Under the pieces are notes generated by a model. It searched no databases, had not been told where the DNA came from, and was given only the letters and a program-made list of their open reading frames with translations. The translations under genes and the position numbers were made by a program. Positions 46,879 through 60,480 of a stretch of 64,000 nt of DNA are shown in pieces. Every line of letters begins with the position of its first letter. Within the stretch, counting starts at the first letter, position 1. Source of the DNA: Adineta ricciae (taxonomy: Eukaryota; Rotifera; Eurotatoria; Adinetida; Adinetidae). The stretch is taken from positions 310,001 to 374,000 of the forward strand of contig CAJNOJ010000046.1 in NCBI GenBank assembly GCA_905250025.1, in the 5' to 3' direction.

Positions 46879-48483
46879 TTATTTTGATACATAGCGATTA
46901 TAGATATCTCGCGTTGGTGCTGCTGCTCCTTCTCCTTGCGCCGATTGGACTGCTGCTGCGAATTGAACAGTCTTCAGTCGTTGATTTGCCAGATATTTTT
47001 CACGATTTTTCGTAGACAGACCTGAGAGTTTCTTGTATTCATTCCAGAGTTCGTTAACGACCTCGCTTGTGAGTAGATCGCTGATATTTTCGGAGATTAA
47101 TCGTAAAACAAGAACTCCGTCGGCTGACAAGTAATTAAAAATAAAACGTTTAACAAGCATCTGTCGTTTGAATCGTTCTGTTTTCGAGTATAAATTCAAA
47201 TAATTCGCAACGTAAGCATAATTAAATTGACTGAAACTACTGCGAATGATCGTTAACAGAAGACTATTGAAATTGATTATCGTCAGGAAAACTAACCAAA
47301 ACCAAATCATCGTAAAAATCTTTTCATTGAACACATTCATTGGTAACAGACATTGAACCTATGAAAACCAAATTTCTCTTTCGAATAAGACCAAGTGGAA
47401 TAGTTTACCGTATAAAGTGTGGGTTGTCCGATTTTAACGATGTTGAAATCACAATAAACACTCAATGGAAATACTCGCGTGCCAATCACATACTCTCCGC
47501 GACGGATATTATCAATAACTTCTAATCCATATAAGACGGAATTCTTCGTCAATAATGTATTCAAGAAGAACAATTGTAATGATGAATTAATAAGAAAAAG
47601 AATTTTCACAAGAACGAATAGATTAGCTAAATAATATCCATGAGCTGTGTTGCCAGTCGCGAAGATAAATGGCATGCAAAATATATGGAAGAATTTTAAT
47701 ACGGATGAATTATGTGCGGCTAAATTAGTTGCAGTCAATGCTCCACTTGGTTCATTAGTTGTCATTCGATTAAAATCATGTTGTTGCGAACGTGCTAAAA
47801 GATTCAACATTGTTGTTATGTGTTGAACTTTGTATCGACTTGTACGATAATCGAATTTCGGAGATAAACAATGTTGAAGATTAATTCCACAGCGAGGACT
47901 GAAACCACTCCATATCAAACGTGGAATGAGAAACAAAAGAGATTGAAGAGCGAGGACAATCGGTAACCATTGATAGTAGTATATCGAGCGTCGACGGCGT
48001 ATGTGCGCATCGGCTAACGTTGGAATTGTCTCATTCATTGATATGTAATAAGTATTGGTTACATAACAATAGTGCCGTGTGTATGAAACAAAGTTACCTA
48101 GGAAGAAAACGAGTAAGACAACATGTTGGTTTAATCTAGTTTGTTGAATGAGAACAAGATTTATGAATTTTTTATGTCTGATTGTCTATTATTTGTAAAT
48201 CTGACAAAGAATACAATAGGAGAATTGATTTGATTGCATAAGTGTTTTTGTTTAATTAAATTCTGAATAAACAATCTTCATTCTTACCTGTGAATTCACC
48301 TGGTGTCCAACATATAATTAAATCAGATATGAATATACGAGATGTAAGAACAGCAGAAAAGATGAGCAACATGAAAACGGTATGTCGATGATTGAGACGA
48401 TTGCAAGCGTCATCATCAGGACAACCGAAGAACGAGATACGCAAATGTTTTAGTTCAGTTAAACGATGTATAACTTCAGTCAT
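46879..48483 (-). CDS. Innexin (gap junction/hemichannel subunit)
   Basis: Four-pass channel protein of invertebrate gap junctions, 454 residues in three exons: 48483-48288, 48097-47409, 47358-46879. TM1 is HTVFMLLIFSAVLTSRIF; loop 1 follows with CWTPGEFTGNF...YTRHYCYV. The innexin hallmark YYQWLP (YYQWVP in most members) opens TM2: YYYQWLPIVLALQSLLFLIP. A central cytoplasmic loop is followed by TM3 (FVLVKILFLINSSLQLFFLN). Loop 2 has paired cysteines (VYCDFNIVKIG...VQCLLPMNVFNEKIF), and TM4 is MIWFWLVFLTIINFNSLLL. The C-terminal tail ends in RDIYNRYVSK and carries an Ala/Gln-rich stretch that may be regulatory. All motif positions agree with the family, and the length is typical. The start is the first in-frame ATG before RISFFG. 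Confidence 0.93.
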
Positions 48484-49331
48484 TTTAGTCGAAAGAAAAA
48501 ACGTTTTGAAAGATCTTGATTAAATATCTCACTGTTGATTCTCGATCATTTCGACGACACAATGAATATGCTCTCTTCTTCATTTTTCCTTCGTTCACGC
48601 TCTCTTTTTCTTTTTTCTCTCTCGCTCGCTCTCCCTCCTCTTCATAACAAAAGACCCAAGTGATGTTCAAGAGAGAAACAAAAGAATAAAGAGAAAAGAA
48701 AAATGTTTAATCTCGAGTTATTTACAATTATTTCCTTCTTCTTCTTCTTCTTCTTTGTTCATCAGGTATTGATTAACAGATGAGAATGTCTGAAATCAAA
48801 AGAATTTTTGTCCACTAAGACACTCCACGGGCTATCGCTACTCTTTGTCATCTGTAAACGATACTCTCGTATTGATTATTTATATCTTGTGTGTTTGTTT
48901 CGGTGTCTGCAAGCTCGAGAATTAGACACAGACACATTTTGGTAACAAAACGAGTTTTGCTTGTTGCTTGTATTCTGATCTACAAGAAAAACATTCCGTG
49001 CATAGGGATGCGTCGATGTCTTTTTCGAAAAAAAGCACGTCTATTAGTTCTTCTTTTTTTTTTCTTGCCGTTGATCCTCGTCAAGAAACGGATAGAAAGA
49101 TGCAAGGATGTTCTCTATTGTGTTATGTTCATTATTATCTGAACATCGACGATGGTGTTAGCGCATGAACACACATTACAGGAAAAAAAGAAGAAAAGAA
49201 GAATGTTGATGACCTAACAGAAAATGCAATTGTGATTTGTGCGCAAAAACAATTTCCGCCGATTCAATTACAAGGTCATCATTACAAATTTTATTCACTG
49301 AAATAGAAACACAACAACGAAAAGAATCAAT
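48484..49331. other. Intergenic region upstream of innexin, downstream of BBS1
   Basis: Contains C/T-rich and (CTT)n tracts (48734-48754) and the innexin promoter. Small open frames around 48891-49168 have no support. Confidence 0.5.
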
Positions 49332-51888
49332 CTATAAAGCTAGATTCGGTTCAGCGACAGGCATGTTAATCACAGCCGAGATTAATGGTGCTGTTGTATC
49401 ACGTCGACAAACGAATACCTAAAAGAACTCTTCAAGTCAAACTATACTCGGAAATGGCTCATTACCTTAATGACATCCGATATGACTTTGTCCGTAATGC
49501 AGGTAACAAATGTACAGAACCCGTATTCAATTCCATTGATGAGAATTGGAATCTAAGACGACGAAAGAAGAAGAAAAAAAAACAAACATCATTTTCCGAT
49601 TTATCTATTCAAGAGTTCTTCAGAAGACAATCAAACCTCGATATAGTTAGGATTAAGATTGTAGATATTCTCGTCATATGTAAATGACAGGAATAGATCG
49701 ATGATTGGTGTTAACGATACTGACGATGTATTTTGAAGTTTAACGGTTAATTTGAACCGGGGACCGAGTCCATGAACTTCAGCATTGATACGTATTGCTT
49801 CGGTTTTCGTCTTCGCCACAGGATTTAAACCGGCTTGAACTGATTTAAGAAATTCTTTTCCAGTTAATAATTTCAAACGGATGAGATCTTGTTGAAATAT
49901 TCGATACATCGCTTAAAATAACGACAAACAAAATGTTTTGTGTTCGAAAACTCTTTGTAATTTACTTTCAGCTTGTTCCTTTTCGCGCAATGTTTGATCA
50001 ACATAGAGTTTTGTTCGTTTTGGAACATCAATTTTCACCTGTTGTTCCTTCGGAGGTCCATGAAGAGTATCATTCTCTTCGAATGTTGCCGTTCGCTTAA
50101 GAATTTTTATGACCAGTCCACCATCTACATGACAAAAACACACCAATATTCAATAGAAGATTTACCTACAGATCGCTTTACTTTTAGTAATCATAATTAA
50201 CGTTGCATCTTCTCGTCCTAATTTTCCAAATTTCATTGCATAAATGTTTTCTTCGACTTGAATGACATCAACAAGAAACTTGTCCTTGTATAAATGTATT
50301 TCATTATTTGCTAATGCTACAGCCACAGCTTGAAAACCTTTTGGACGATAATCAATTTGGCACATGGCAGTTATAGGTGCTGGTAAGATATGTTTCCAAT
50401 ATCGTTTACCCTTTGGAAAAACAAAACATCAAATTGTGTTTGTTTTGCTCGATAAAACATACCTTTGTTGTGTAGCAATGCAATGATGAATCCATGCATC
50501 CGACAATGATGTTTTTCCCAAAACGTTCAAGACCAACCGCAATAGAATTTAGGTAAATTGCATTTCGTGGAGTTTGATTTCCTCTATTATTTCCTAATTC
50601 GAAGCAATGTCATAAAAACTAGTTTGATTTACCTTCGAAACAGATAGATATAACCATTCCGACAAGCAGCTAGGATTCGAAATTCGACATCATAAACACC
50701 GGACACTTCCAGAAATGACGGTGTCGCAGGGCACGTCATCTAAAATCATCTTCCAACGATGATTGTATTTGAAATTTGTAAATCGACTTACCGTTGCTAA
50801 AATTGTAAATGCTTCTGCTTCAACGATATAAATATGTTGATCTTCAGTGCCAATCACAAGACAATTCAATCCATCTTCGTCAGCGGAATTTTTATTAAGT
50901 TTTTTCATACATGTTACACAGCTCTACGTGTACAGACGAAATAGATAGATCTTATTCGAAGAATATTTTTGCATTTACTTGTCGTTTTAATTCAACGTTC
51001 TTATAATGTTCGACGAATTGGTATGCTTCATTGCTTTTCGACATTTGCAGGAATCTAAACAAGAACAATTTCAAATAAAGATATGGAGAAATTCCTTACG
51101 TTAGTGAACGAGGTGTCAATGGAACAGTACCAGCACGATGTAGTTCATTGAGAACGTCATGCATGGCTCGAATATCGACATTACCCTAAGAACAGTCCAG
51201 TCAGTTTCGAAGAATCTTCTTCTGTCGGTCAACAAACCTCACGAGCTTTATGCCAAACATCTTTTTCTACTTGAGCGATTTCAATTTGAGGTAAGACAAA
51301 TTTGTAATAGGGACGTAATGATTTGAAAAGAAATACTGCAGAACCCGAAGCTACTGCCAATGCTAAACATAAAGAACTTTGAAAAAGAACAAAAAGACGA
51401 GAAAAATTTCTTACCTGGAATTCTTGGTTGAAGGTTGTCCGTATAGCAAGCCACCAGTGCACATGGTAAATCTGAGAGATTATTTTCTTTCAACAGCGAA
51501 AAACCTAAGTGATCAACTAAGAACAAACAGCGATCGATAAAATCGGAGACGTACTTTTGAAAACTTTCAGTTTCGCTTGTAGTTTTGGCATTAATAAAAT
51601 ATTTCCAAAATCCGCAACGACTAAATTCACTGAACCCTCTGCAAACAGATCCACAAGCTCCATACATGTCCCAACTGTATTTATTCCGGCGACAAAATCA
51701 TTATGTGCTGCCAACCATTTACTCTTCGCATCATTTCTAAAGATAATCAAATGGCAATTCGAACTTTAATTATTCAAAATCTTTTACGCAGCAGCAGTTG
51801 TCGGTCGTGTTTGATCACTCTCATTTTCATTTCCACTGATTTCTTGATATTGTCTCGAAGCAGATTTATCTCTTTTATTCGATGTCAT
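49332..51888 (-). CDS. BBS1: BBS1 ortholog: BBSome core subunit
   Basis: Fourteen exons join in frame to 618 residues (human BBS1 is 593): 51888-51788, 51736-51555, 51504-51415, 51362-51238, 51185-51100, 51054-50979, 50923-50792, 50739-50633, 50583-50463, 50410-50182, 50124-49966, 49911-49637, 49552-49466 and 49418-49332. Clear matches to BBS1 along the whole length: [138 protein letters not shown] and the C-terminal [16 protein letters not shown]. The fold is a seven-blade beta-propeller followed by a GAE-like domain. The BBSome traffics membrane proteins out of cilia with IFT and ARL6. It is divergent from the coiled-coil gene at 52143, with 254 bp between the starts. Confidence 0.95.
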
Positions 51889-52142
51889 GATTAGTAACTT
51901 CGACGATGTTGACGATCAGAAAAACTGACATGGTTACAGTGCAGGTGAGTAATCCAGAGGTCGCTCGTGTCGTCGTCTCTATAGTGACAAAGTCAGAGAA
52001 GAAAGTTCAATGGTAAAAGTGGAGGTAATCGAGGCTGAAAAGAAAAGCGATTAACAGAACAATTTGTAATGTTTCGTGTTCTCTCGAGACAAACGAAAAG
52101 GAAAAAAGAACATTTGTTTTTTGAGGTTTTATTTTTCATTTG
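51889..52142. promoter_or_regulatory. Shared divergent promoter of BBS1 and the CEP152-like gene
   Basis: The two start codons face away from each other across 254 bp, so both promoters must lie here. A GTAACC half-site followed by AT occurs on the minus strand at 51930-51937, about 45 bp from the BBS1 ATG; it matches only half of an RFX X-box. Confidence 0.4.
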
Positions 52143-55100
52143 ATGTTGATCGATCGCGAGGATTCGAAATCTGTCCGGCAGAGTCTCAACATGGAATACG
52201 ATTCGAGTGTTAGTATGCTTCTTCCTGATTCGATCAATCTTATCGAGAACGATTTCGATACTGAAGATATTGTTCACGAACAAACAAAACAAAATGAAGT
52301 AAACGATCTCATTAGACTTTCACGTGCTTCTTTTGCTTACATATGTATGTATTAGATTATTGAATTGATTATGGCTGCTTTTGAAGGACATGAAGAACCG
52401 ACAGACGACGATGATGATGACGATGATGATGATACATCGTTGAATACCTCGGAATCAAGCTATCATAGTTTTAATGAACAACAAGTTCATCAGCAGACTG
52501 AGTAAGAGTATTTTCAGATGGATTTGAGAGAGAAGCAAAAATAAGATGGATTTAGTAAAGAAGTATTGTCTAAGTGGATTATTTTAAAGTTTGCGTATGT
52601 TGTTTTATGAAAAAAAATTTAGATTACTTGATGTTTATTCAATCGATTGAATGAATACTTACTATGTGCAGTTGACATGTATTGTTCTATAAAAAGAGGG
52701 ACTATTCGGACTTTTTTTTTCACGAAAATAGTCTGTTCTGAACGATAGAATTGTTGCAAGAGACGATCAGAGATGAAACCCGAGAGATTGCAAATATTTA
52801 TCAAGAAATTAGAATTATTTGCCAATATATACAACATTTTCTCAAAGATAATAACAGAGTAATACTTTCAATATTTGCATTTAAGATCACATCTTCAAAA
52901 GCACCCTCGCGAACAGATCGTAGTCTCTACTAAACCATCACTGCATCCACATAATGTAGGTTTAATTAATATACAACATATTCTCTGATATATCTTAACT
53001 CGATCAGTTCGCAATCGATGATAACGATCAATCACATCGAATCGAGTCATCCCATGACAAAACATCAGAAAACAATTCAATCACGACATCGCCTATACAG
53101 TATATTCCACTTGAGGAGCAAGTTCAAGTTCAGTATATTTATCATGCATCACCGTCTAAAGTCTGGAATGAAACAGAGAATCAATCGAATAAGTTTCGTT
53201 TATTATGCACTGTAAAAGATCAAAAAGTGCATCAACTTCAAATTCTTTGCGACGAATATCGAAAGAAATATGAGGATGAAGCACGAACACTTAAGTATCA
53301 ATTAGAACTAACTCAACGTAAGATTGAAGTTGCTTTGAAGTAGAACATAACGTTCGATTTACATCATAGAATTAAGACACGATTGTGAACAATTACTGAA
53401 CAAAATTCAACAAACTGAAATCAACAAAACACAGGTAGAGTTTTCCATATTAGCGGTGAATTTATTCAGTTCATTTCCACATTGAGTAGTTAGAACAAAA
53501 ACTTTCAAATTCGGAATCGTTGGTGGAAACATTACGTCGACAGGTGAATGAATCACGACATGTATCTTCAAACCAAGAGTCCGAACGGAGGTTATCGAGA
53601 TTGCAGGAGGAACACGAGAAAGGGGTGTTATCACTCAATGAAAAACTACAAGACATTCATATGAATCTCCAAGAAAAGGTTCGATTAACACTGAATCGTA
53701 ACACACAAAAGTTCGATTTGTTGCTGTAGGCTGTTGAAAACGACGAACTTCGTGCTCAACTAGAACTTTCATATAAAACAAACGAAAGAGTAAACACAAA
53801 GTTCATGATAAAATCTATTTCTTCTCGTCAACTTCTAGACCGTTTTCGAGCAAATGGAAACCATCACTCATTTAACCGAACAATTGCATGACAGTCAACG
53901 TCAATACACTGAACTTTTAACTAAAAACTCTCTCGAATCATTCAGCCATACCGAATCCAAACGACAATTGACCCGTGTGACAGAAGAAAAAGAAAAGTTA
54001 GAACTAAAATGTCAAGAATTGCAGGTATATCTCAACGTTTCGAAGCTTCATCGTAACATTTTCGCTAATTAGAATATCTCGTCAACACATCTAATCCTCT
54101 TTGAAGTTTGTTAGTACACAGGGATATCTTTATAGTTCATTGACCTTTTCACGACTTTCCTCGGTAAAAGTTCGACATATTTCATTTCGATAGTGTTTGT
54201 TTGTCATAAACGTTGTGTCGCTCTTTCAAACATCCATGTTTCACTATAAGTGTAAGATAAAAATGCTATGATAACAGAAAGAGAAAAAAAAAGATTACCA
54301 CAAGAAGAATAGGACTCAACCATGGTAGTCATCACATGGGTAGGTAGTACAATATGATTCTGTGCCTGTTTTTGCTTTATTTTCCAATTGATTTTCTTTT
54401 GTACTTAGTCTGAAATTCGAACATTACGCGAACATTTTAAAGACACTGAGCCAACGATTGACGATGAAATTTTCGCGATTCGCTCGATTCCAATCAAAAA
54501 TCTGGATACGAATGAAACGAGTAACTTATTAGCTCAAACAATTATTCAAGAAAATATTCATTTGAGAGAACGTATCGATGAATTTGCTTTAAACGAACAA
54601 CAATTCGTTGCATTGAATGAAGAACTTCAACGAAAGGTTTCCCAGTATGAAGAAGAATTGAAACATCGTCGGAGTGACAGCGAAAGTAGTACAAGTTCGA
54701 ATGAAACGGTGATAAGAAAAGGTGGTGGTCAGACGGAACCACCTCGAAATTTAACAAGTCAAATCGAAACTTTGAAAAGAGAATATGCTGATTTAGAAGA
54801 AAAATACGATTATGAAAAACGCGAATTACAAGCAATGATCGAGCAATTGCGTGAAGATGTTATTGAACTAGATACAACGAAAGAACTCTATACCGGTTTG
54901 GTCTACATTCTCTCTTTCGTTTGCATTTCACATCTTGGACTTGTTGTTTAGATGTTTGCAAAGAGAAAGATGCATTGGAAGAAACTTTACGAACACAATT
55001 CGAATTCGAATTGAAAAGTAAATTGGACGACATCTGTCAGGTGCTCAACAACGAATACGAAGACAAATTAGCAGCGTTTAAAGCTGATCCCAATAATTAC

Positions 55101-58100
55101 AATCGAGATGCACAAGGGCGATTAAGAGAATTAATGGAAGAGATCGGACGAATGAAAATCAATCATGAAAAACAAATCAGCGATTTGAACAATGAACTTG
55201 ATCGACTGAAGACTTACGGTAAACCGAGCGAAATTTGATGAATTACTCTGAGATTCGTTTTTTTTTTCAGAAGACGCATCAAATCGGTTGTCGTACACAG
55301 AGAAAGAATTCGAACAATTAAAACAAGATTATTATAATCTGAACATCAAACAGAAGGAACTTTTAGAGACTTGCACAAGTCTTGAAAACGAAACTGAGAG
55401 TCAACAGAAACTGGTCGGTCAACTCAGAGAAGAAAATGATCAATTGAGACAGACAGTGGAACAACTAAAGCAAGATTATCATAACTTGAATATCAAACAG
55501 AACGAACTTTCGGCAACTTGTTCAAGTCTTGAAAACGAACTCGAAGGTCAATACAAATTAGTCGTTCGACTCAGAGAAGAAAACGACCAATTGAGACGGA
55601 CATTCGATCAGGAAAAGGAGAAAATTGTCAAAGAAATACAACAAGATAAATCCAAACATGTTTACAACGAAGACATCAAACAACTCCTAACACGAATGGA
55701 GGAATACGAAAACGAAATCACTAAATACGAAGGATACCGAGTGCAAGTACAAAATAATCTTGAAAAACTATCACAACAACGTGATGCCTACAAAACCGAT
55801 TTGAAATTAACGAAAGAATTGTTGACCACCAAAGAAGAAGAATTTAATCACTTAAAAGCCCAGTTAGATGAATGTGAGAAACATTTGCACAATAGCCAAG
55901 AACAAATTTGGAAAGATCAGGTCCCTATCCAAGATTTACAAGCACAAATAAAACAGTATCCTTTACACAAACAAGAAACCAATCAGAAACGGTCGTCAAT
56001 CGTCCAGGTAAAGTAGTTTTCTTCTCCGAACAAAAAAAACTTCCAATAGGAATTTTCAGGGTACTGAACATGAATACCGTGATAAGCTCTTTTATCTTGA
56101 AAACGAAAAACGTCAATTGGAAGAACGTCTATACGAATCGAATCGTGCACTAGATCTTGCGGATTCTCATTTACAACAAGAAATCGAGAAAATCAAAAAC
56201 AGTTTGGAAGAAGACTACAATCGTCGTTATGAACTTGACCAAAAACAACATCAACATGAACTTCAACGATTGCGACAAGAATTTACAAGTGATATCGATA
56301 AACAACGTGTTTCTACTGTTCCAGTCACATCAACGAAAACAACCTCCCAAGATATTGAAGAAATCAAAAGAATGTATCGAGCGGAAAACGAACGGTTATA
56401 CCGTAAGAGTCAGCAAAGTCGATGATCATCGATGAAACACGATTCTTTCTAGGTGAGAATATTGAGCTAAGTCAACATCAATCGAAATTGATCGAAACTC
56501 ATCAAAAGCAAATGCAAATCATGAAAAAAGAACTAGACGATGGTTATAACAATGTCATCAATGAATTTCAACAAGAACAAACACGTCTGCAAACACGATA
56601 CGATCAATTGAAACGACAATTGGCCGAAGCACAACGCACAATCGAGCAATTGAAATCGAATTTAAGTCTATTAAAAACACATCGTTACGACAGTATGCCA
56701 AAATTAAGAGAACAATCCGGTCTGGAACGTAGTAATAGTAGTTTACACACTCGTCTAGACAATCTTGTTAAACTTCTCGAGCAATCCAATGAGGCGTATG
56801 TTTGAGAAAGCATACTGATCCAAATCTGCCTTTTTCTTTTGTGAATAGATTGAATCAAGAACGAACATTACATACTAAACAAGAATTTGAATATCAACAA
56901 ACGATATCTTCATTGCAAAAGAAAATCGCCGATATGATTAAACAGCATATTGAATCAATAGATGAAGTAAAACGTGAACTTCATCAAGAACGTTTAAAAA
57001 ATCAAGGCCGAATAATACCACGACCAACTAGTGTACCAGAATTTGCTCCAGTAAAAGAAATCCATCGTCTCTTTTTGTTTACTATCCTCTTCTATCGATT
57101 TCTAGATGGATCTACCTAAGATAGAAAGAAGAGCTGATCATTCAGCACCGAATACCGAACGTTTTCAAGGTAATATCCCAAAACCAAAACGAACCTTACC
57201 GTTTATTCAACCGAGAGAAAGGTAGAGAGAAAAATTCTTCGCTATGAATGATGCTGCTGCTCTGTACATACTAGTCGAGTGTAAAATATTGATGATTGCT
57301 CATAACGATTTACATATAAATTTTAGAACTTTTCACACCCGAAATGATCGCTCTGTTACGGCTGACCTGCAAGATGCTTTTTGATTTTCATCAACGAGGT
57401 ATTTGTAATCGCTTTTCAAAATAACTGTTTCATCTAGAAAGTCGAGTAATGAATATTTTTGTATTCTTTTTCGAAGTTATTACGGCTCAATCTATGGACA
57501 ATCTCGAGGTCCAGTTAAAAAAACAAATCCAAAATGAACTACTCCGAATATGCAATTCAATGATCAAAGAAATCCGTCGAGACATTTTCGAAAGAATCAC
57601 CCGACTATTGACAAGTCAAGGAGTGTATGTTTATTTTCATATTTATCTTCATTCCTCATCCTTCCTTGACGAAACTTTAGACAAGATAAAACTATTGATA
57701 TCTACATCTTCGAAATAGATCGATTTCTTTCACAATTAGCTCAAGATTGCTCGAATTCTCCTTCCTCCTCTTCTCCATTGAATTCAACTACTTTATGCAT
57801 CCAAGTAACGCCAACTACAAAAACTTCTTCGGTTGTTCATCAGTCTCTGCCAAGTAAATCCACTTCGCCAATCAGGAAATCGATTGAATGTTTGTATATG
57901 ACTCCAACCACAAACAAGCAACCATCATTAGCGACTTCTCATGGTCAGAAGTTACTCAGTAATGATAGCCGACCAAAATCAGCATCGACTATTCTGATCA
58001 GTAATAATCAACACTCCATATCAACCACAGCTTCATCTCCTAGTATACATCGGTTTCAGCGAATAAACTATAAAAAGTTTACACGACGAACACAAAGTCA

Positions 58101-58377
58101 TCATGATGATTCCAATGGTCAGATAGAAACCAATTCCAAACGAGGATTTATAAAACATTACGAACAGAAGACTCAGTCATTGCCGGGCTACACGAAAATG
58201 AATAATGGAACGTCATCCGAACCATTCCATTCATTTTCTACTGTTTCAAAAGACAACGAAGAAGAGAAATACTCATCATCATCCACCTCAGCAAATGGAA
58301 TTAAAAAATTTGTTTTAAATAGTTTGAGAATGTTTATGACATCCTCACCACAATCAAAACGAATAGAAAGCAATTGA
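52143..58377 (+). CDS. Large coiled-coil centrosomal protein, CEP152/Asterless-like
   Basis: Eighteen exons join in frame to 1,513 residues: 52143-52298, 52356-52501, 52886-52955, 53008-53317, 53370-53434, 53490-53678, 53730-53789, 53839-54024, 54409-54895, 54952-55218, 55271-56007, 56060-56402, 56453-56795, 56849-57050, 57106-57169, 57327-57398, 57477-57624 and 57681-58377. The N-terminus is acidic (a run of ten Asp at about residue 70), as in the PLK4-binding part of CEP152. Residues about 150-1240 are almost continuous coiled coil. The segment LYTDVCKEKDALEETLR resembles the LEVCREKDNLELTLR stretch I recall in human CEP152, and total length is similar. The C-terminal 200 residues are Ser/Thr-rich and disordered. 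CEP152 recruits PLK4 for centriole duplication. The overall architecture, not sequence alone, drives the call; another centrosomal coiled-coil family is possible. Confidence 0.72.
55312..55605 (+). repeat. In-frame tandem duplication, 2 x 147 bp, inside the coiled-coil gene
   Basis: Two adjacent 49-codon units, 55312-55458 and 55459-55605. Both start EQLKQDY-NLNIKQ-EL and end LREENDQLR. The duplication extends the coiled coil by exactly seven heptads, so the register is kept. Confidence 0.88.
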
Positions 58378-58902
58378 TCAGTACATCCTGTACTTGTCAT
58401 CGATGGTATTTTCTTCCCTCTTTATTTTCTTATCGATAGATTTCTTATTCATTGTTTTGCATCTTTCGGATATATGATAATCGTTTGATTCGCCTCACAT
58501 TGTGCGTTCTTTTGCTTTTCAAACATATTCATGACCGGTTCTTTGTTCTTGATTTTATCTTTTCCCATTTGCAGAATTGAATTCTAAAGTATAGTTCTTT
58601 TCTCCATATAATTTATTCTTTTAAATGTCGATCGGGAAAAAAACCTTCTTTTTTTCATCTCTATTCACAAGTTGACAAATAGCAAAAGGCGTATACGTTC
58701 TTTTATTTAGTAGGATTAAATTTCTCGCAGTGTTCGACTAAAAGGAAAAGAAAGGAGTTCGAACAATGATTCATGTCTCCTTGGTTATCGTCCGTATGTT
58801 TGATTATAATTTTCACCGTCATTTGAAAAAAAGTACGACATTTGCTGACTTGCCAAATAGATCATCAATATACTCGATTGATATTTCACACAAAATGCTA
58901 CA
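58378..58902. other. Intergenic region between the coiled-coil gene and the tRNA
   Basis: AT-rich 3' flank with no recognisable gene. Confidence 0.5.
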
Positions 58903-58976
58903 GGTCCCTTAGCTCAGCTGGTTAGAGCGCCGTGCTAATAACGCGGAGGTCATGAGTTCGATCCTCATAGGGACCA
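58903..58976 (+). tRNA. tRNA-Ile (anticodon AAT)
   Basis: Intronless 74-nt cloverleaf. The acceptor stem 58903-58909 (GGTCCCT) pairs with 58969-58975 (AGGGACC), discriminator A. The D arm GCTCAGCTGGTTAGAGC serves as A box, and the anticodon stem CCGTG/CGCGG flanks loop CTAATAA. The T arm ATGAG-TTCGATC-CTCAT contains the B box GTTCGATCC. A short T run at 58982-58986 is a likely RNA polymerase III terminator. Confidence 0.97.
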
Positions 58977-59400
58977 AATTACTTTTTCGAAAAAAAAAAC
59001 ACTCAACAAACTTCCTTTTCCTTGAAAACAAGGTTGAAGTACGAGAAAATGCTCATTAAGTACGTTTTTCATATCTATTGCCCGTATAAAATATTCATTT
59101 AATGACTGGTGGAAAAGAAAATAAACTTCAGCATTTGCTTTATACGATAAGATAAACAAATCAGTGAAAAAAGAACGCGAACACATGAGAAAAGGTGTGT
59201 AACCAAGTGAGACGATCGCATAACTATTATCTCAAACAATCCTGAGATTGTGAACAGAGAAAGTTTTGTTTTTGTGTTTATAGTTAACAACACGACAGTA
59301 ACAACAACAAGGATGAGAAAGAAAGAAAGAAGAATTGACCTAAATAAGTGATAAAATGATAAGAAATACGAAAAGAAAGAGAAATTGATCATCGATGACC
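58977..59400. other. Intergenic region between tRNA and ELOVL genes
   Basis: 3' flank of the elongase gene (minus strand) and the tRNA terminator. Short frames only. Confidence 0.5.
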
Positions 59401-60480
59401 TTAATCGTCCTTTTTCTGTGCACCTGTTTTAACACTGTTTGATTTCTTCCATAAATAGTTGACGAAAAAGAAATGCAGAAACAAAAGAAAATAAATAGCA
59501 TACATAACAAATGACCAAAATATATTCGAATACGCGACTTTACATGTTGCACCAGCTTCTTTATAGATATATGCTTTATAATTAACAAAACAACCAACAA
59601 CCATTTGTGATAATTGAAAAATAGTTACTGTTATTTGAACCCATTTTGGGATCCGGTATTGCATAGCGCGAGCTGCATAATAGGAATACATCATTGCTAA
59701 ACGAAGACAAGATTATTCTATGACAATAAACATTTTCATTTCAAATTACCATGAACGGTGTAATTCATGAATACAAACCAACGTCCACTAGCGGTCCAAT
59801 CATGATAACTATTTCAAGAATGAAAACGGACATATTAATCTCTGAAAACAATTCTTTCAACGGCTTCTTCATACCTATACCATGCATAAACTAAGACGGT
59901 AGCATGGTGAAACCAATGAAGGAAGATTAATTTTTGTTTTCTTAACACAATGAATAATGTATCGATCAATTCAGGAACCTTCGATATGCAAAAGATTGTT
60001 ATCCTAGAGACAAACCTTTGATCAATTGAAGTTCATGATAGAAACTTACCAGTAGCCAGTTATACCGTAAATATTGCTTCGGTCACAAATTGTATATTGT
60101 AAACCTTCTCGACTTAGACTATAAACCATCTCTGGTAAACAACGAGCCATACCAAATATACTAAATATAGCTAAACCTAAATTCCATAAGATCAATGGTA
60201 GACGAAGTTGAAAACGTTCACGAGATTCCATCAATGAACGGCCATAATAAATTAATATAACATAAATTATTGAATAAACAATACTTAACCACCACCATTG
60301 ATTCATCCATGCATAGATATTATGAGCATAGGTTCTATCGAAGAATTTCAATTCGAATTCGAATACGAATGGATGGTGTAGACCATTGGGATCGCGTATC
60401 CATGGTATAACGCGTAGATGACTTAGATTGAAATATTCTTGTAAAAATTGATTATCAAATAAAGTCGGAGTGGATGACAT
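59401..60480 (-). CDS. Very-long-chain fatty acid elongase, ELOVL6/3-like
   Basis: ER-membrane 3-ketoacyl-CoA synthase adding two carbons to acyl-CoA with malonyl-CoA. Four exons (60480-60050, 60003-59875, 59808-59750, 59696-59401) give 304 residues. Conserved family boxes in order: [23 protein letters not shown], the catalytic histidine box HWFHH followed by [32 protein letters not shown], and [10 protein letters not shown]. The [13 protein letters not shown] and [22 protein letters not shown] segments point to the ELOVL6/ELOVL3 branch, which elongates C12-C16 saturated or monounsaturated chains. Seven hydrophobic segments are visible. The C-terminus is Lys-rich ([15 protein letters not shown]) and may include an ER-retention dilysine-type signal, although not exactly KKxx. 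The start is the first ATG of the open exon. Confidence 0.94.

Noticed and set aside
51930-51937. GTAACC-AT half-site near the BBS1 start as an RFX X-box
   Set aside because: The second half-site does not match RRNRAC, so it fails the full consensus; noted only under the promoter entry.
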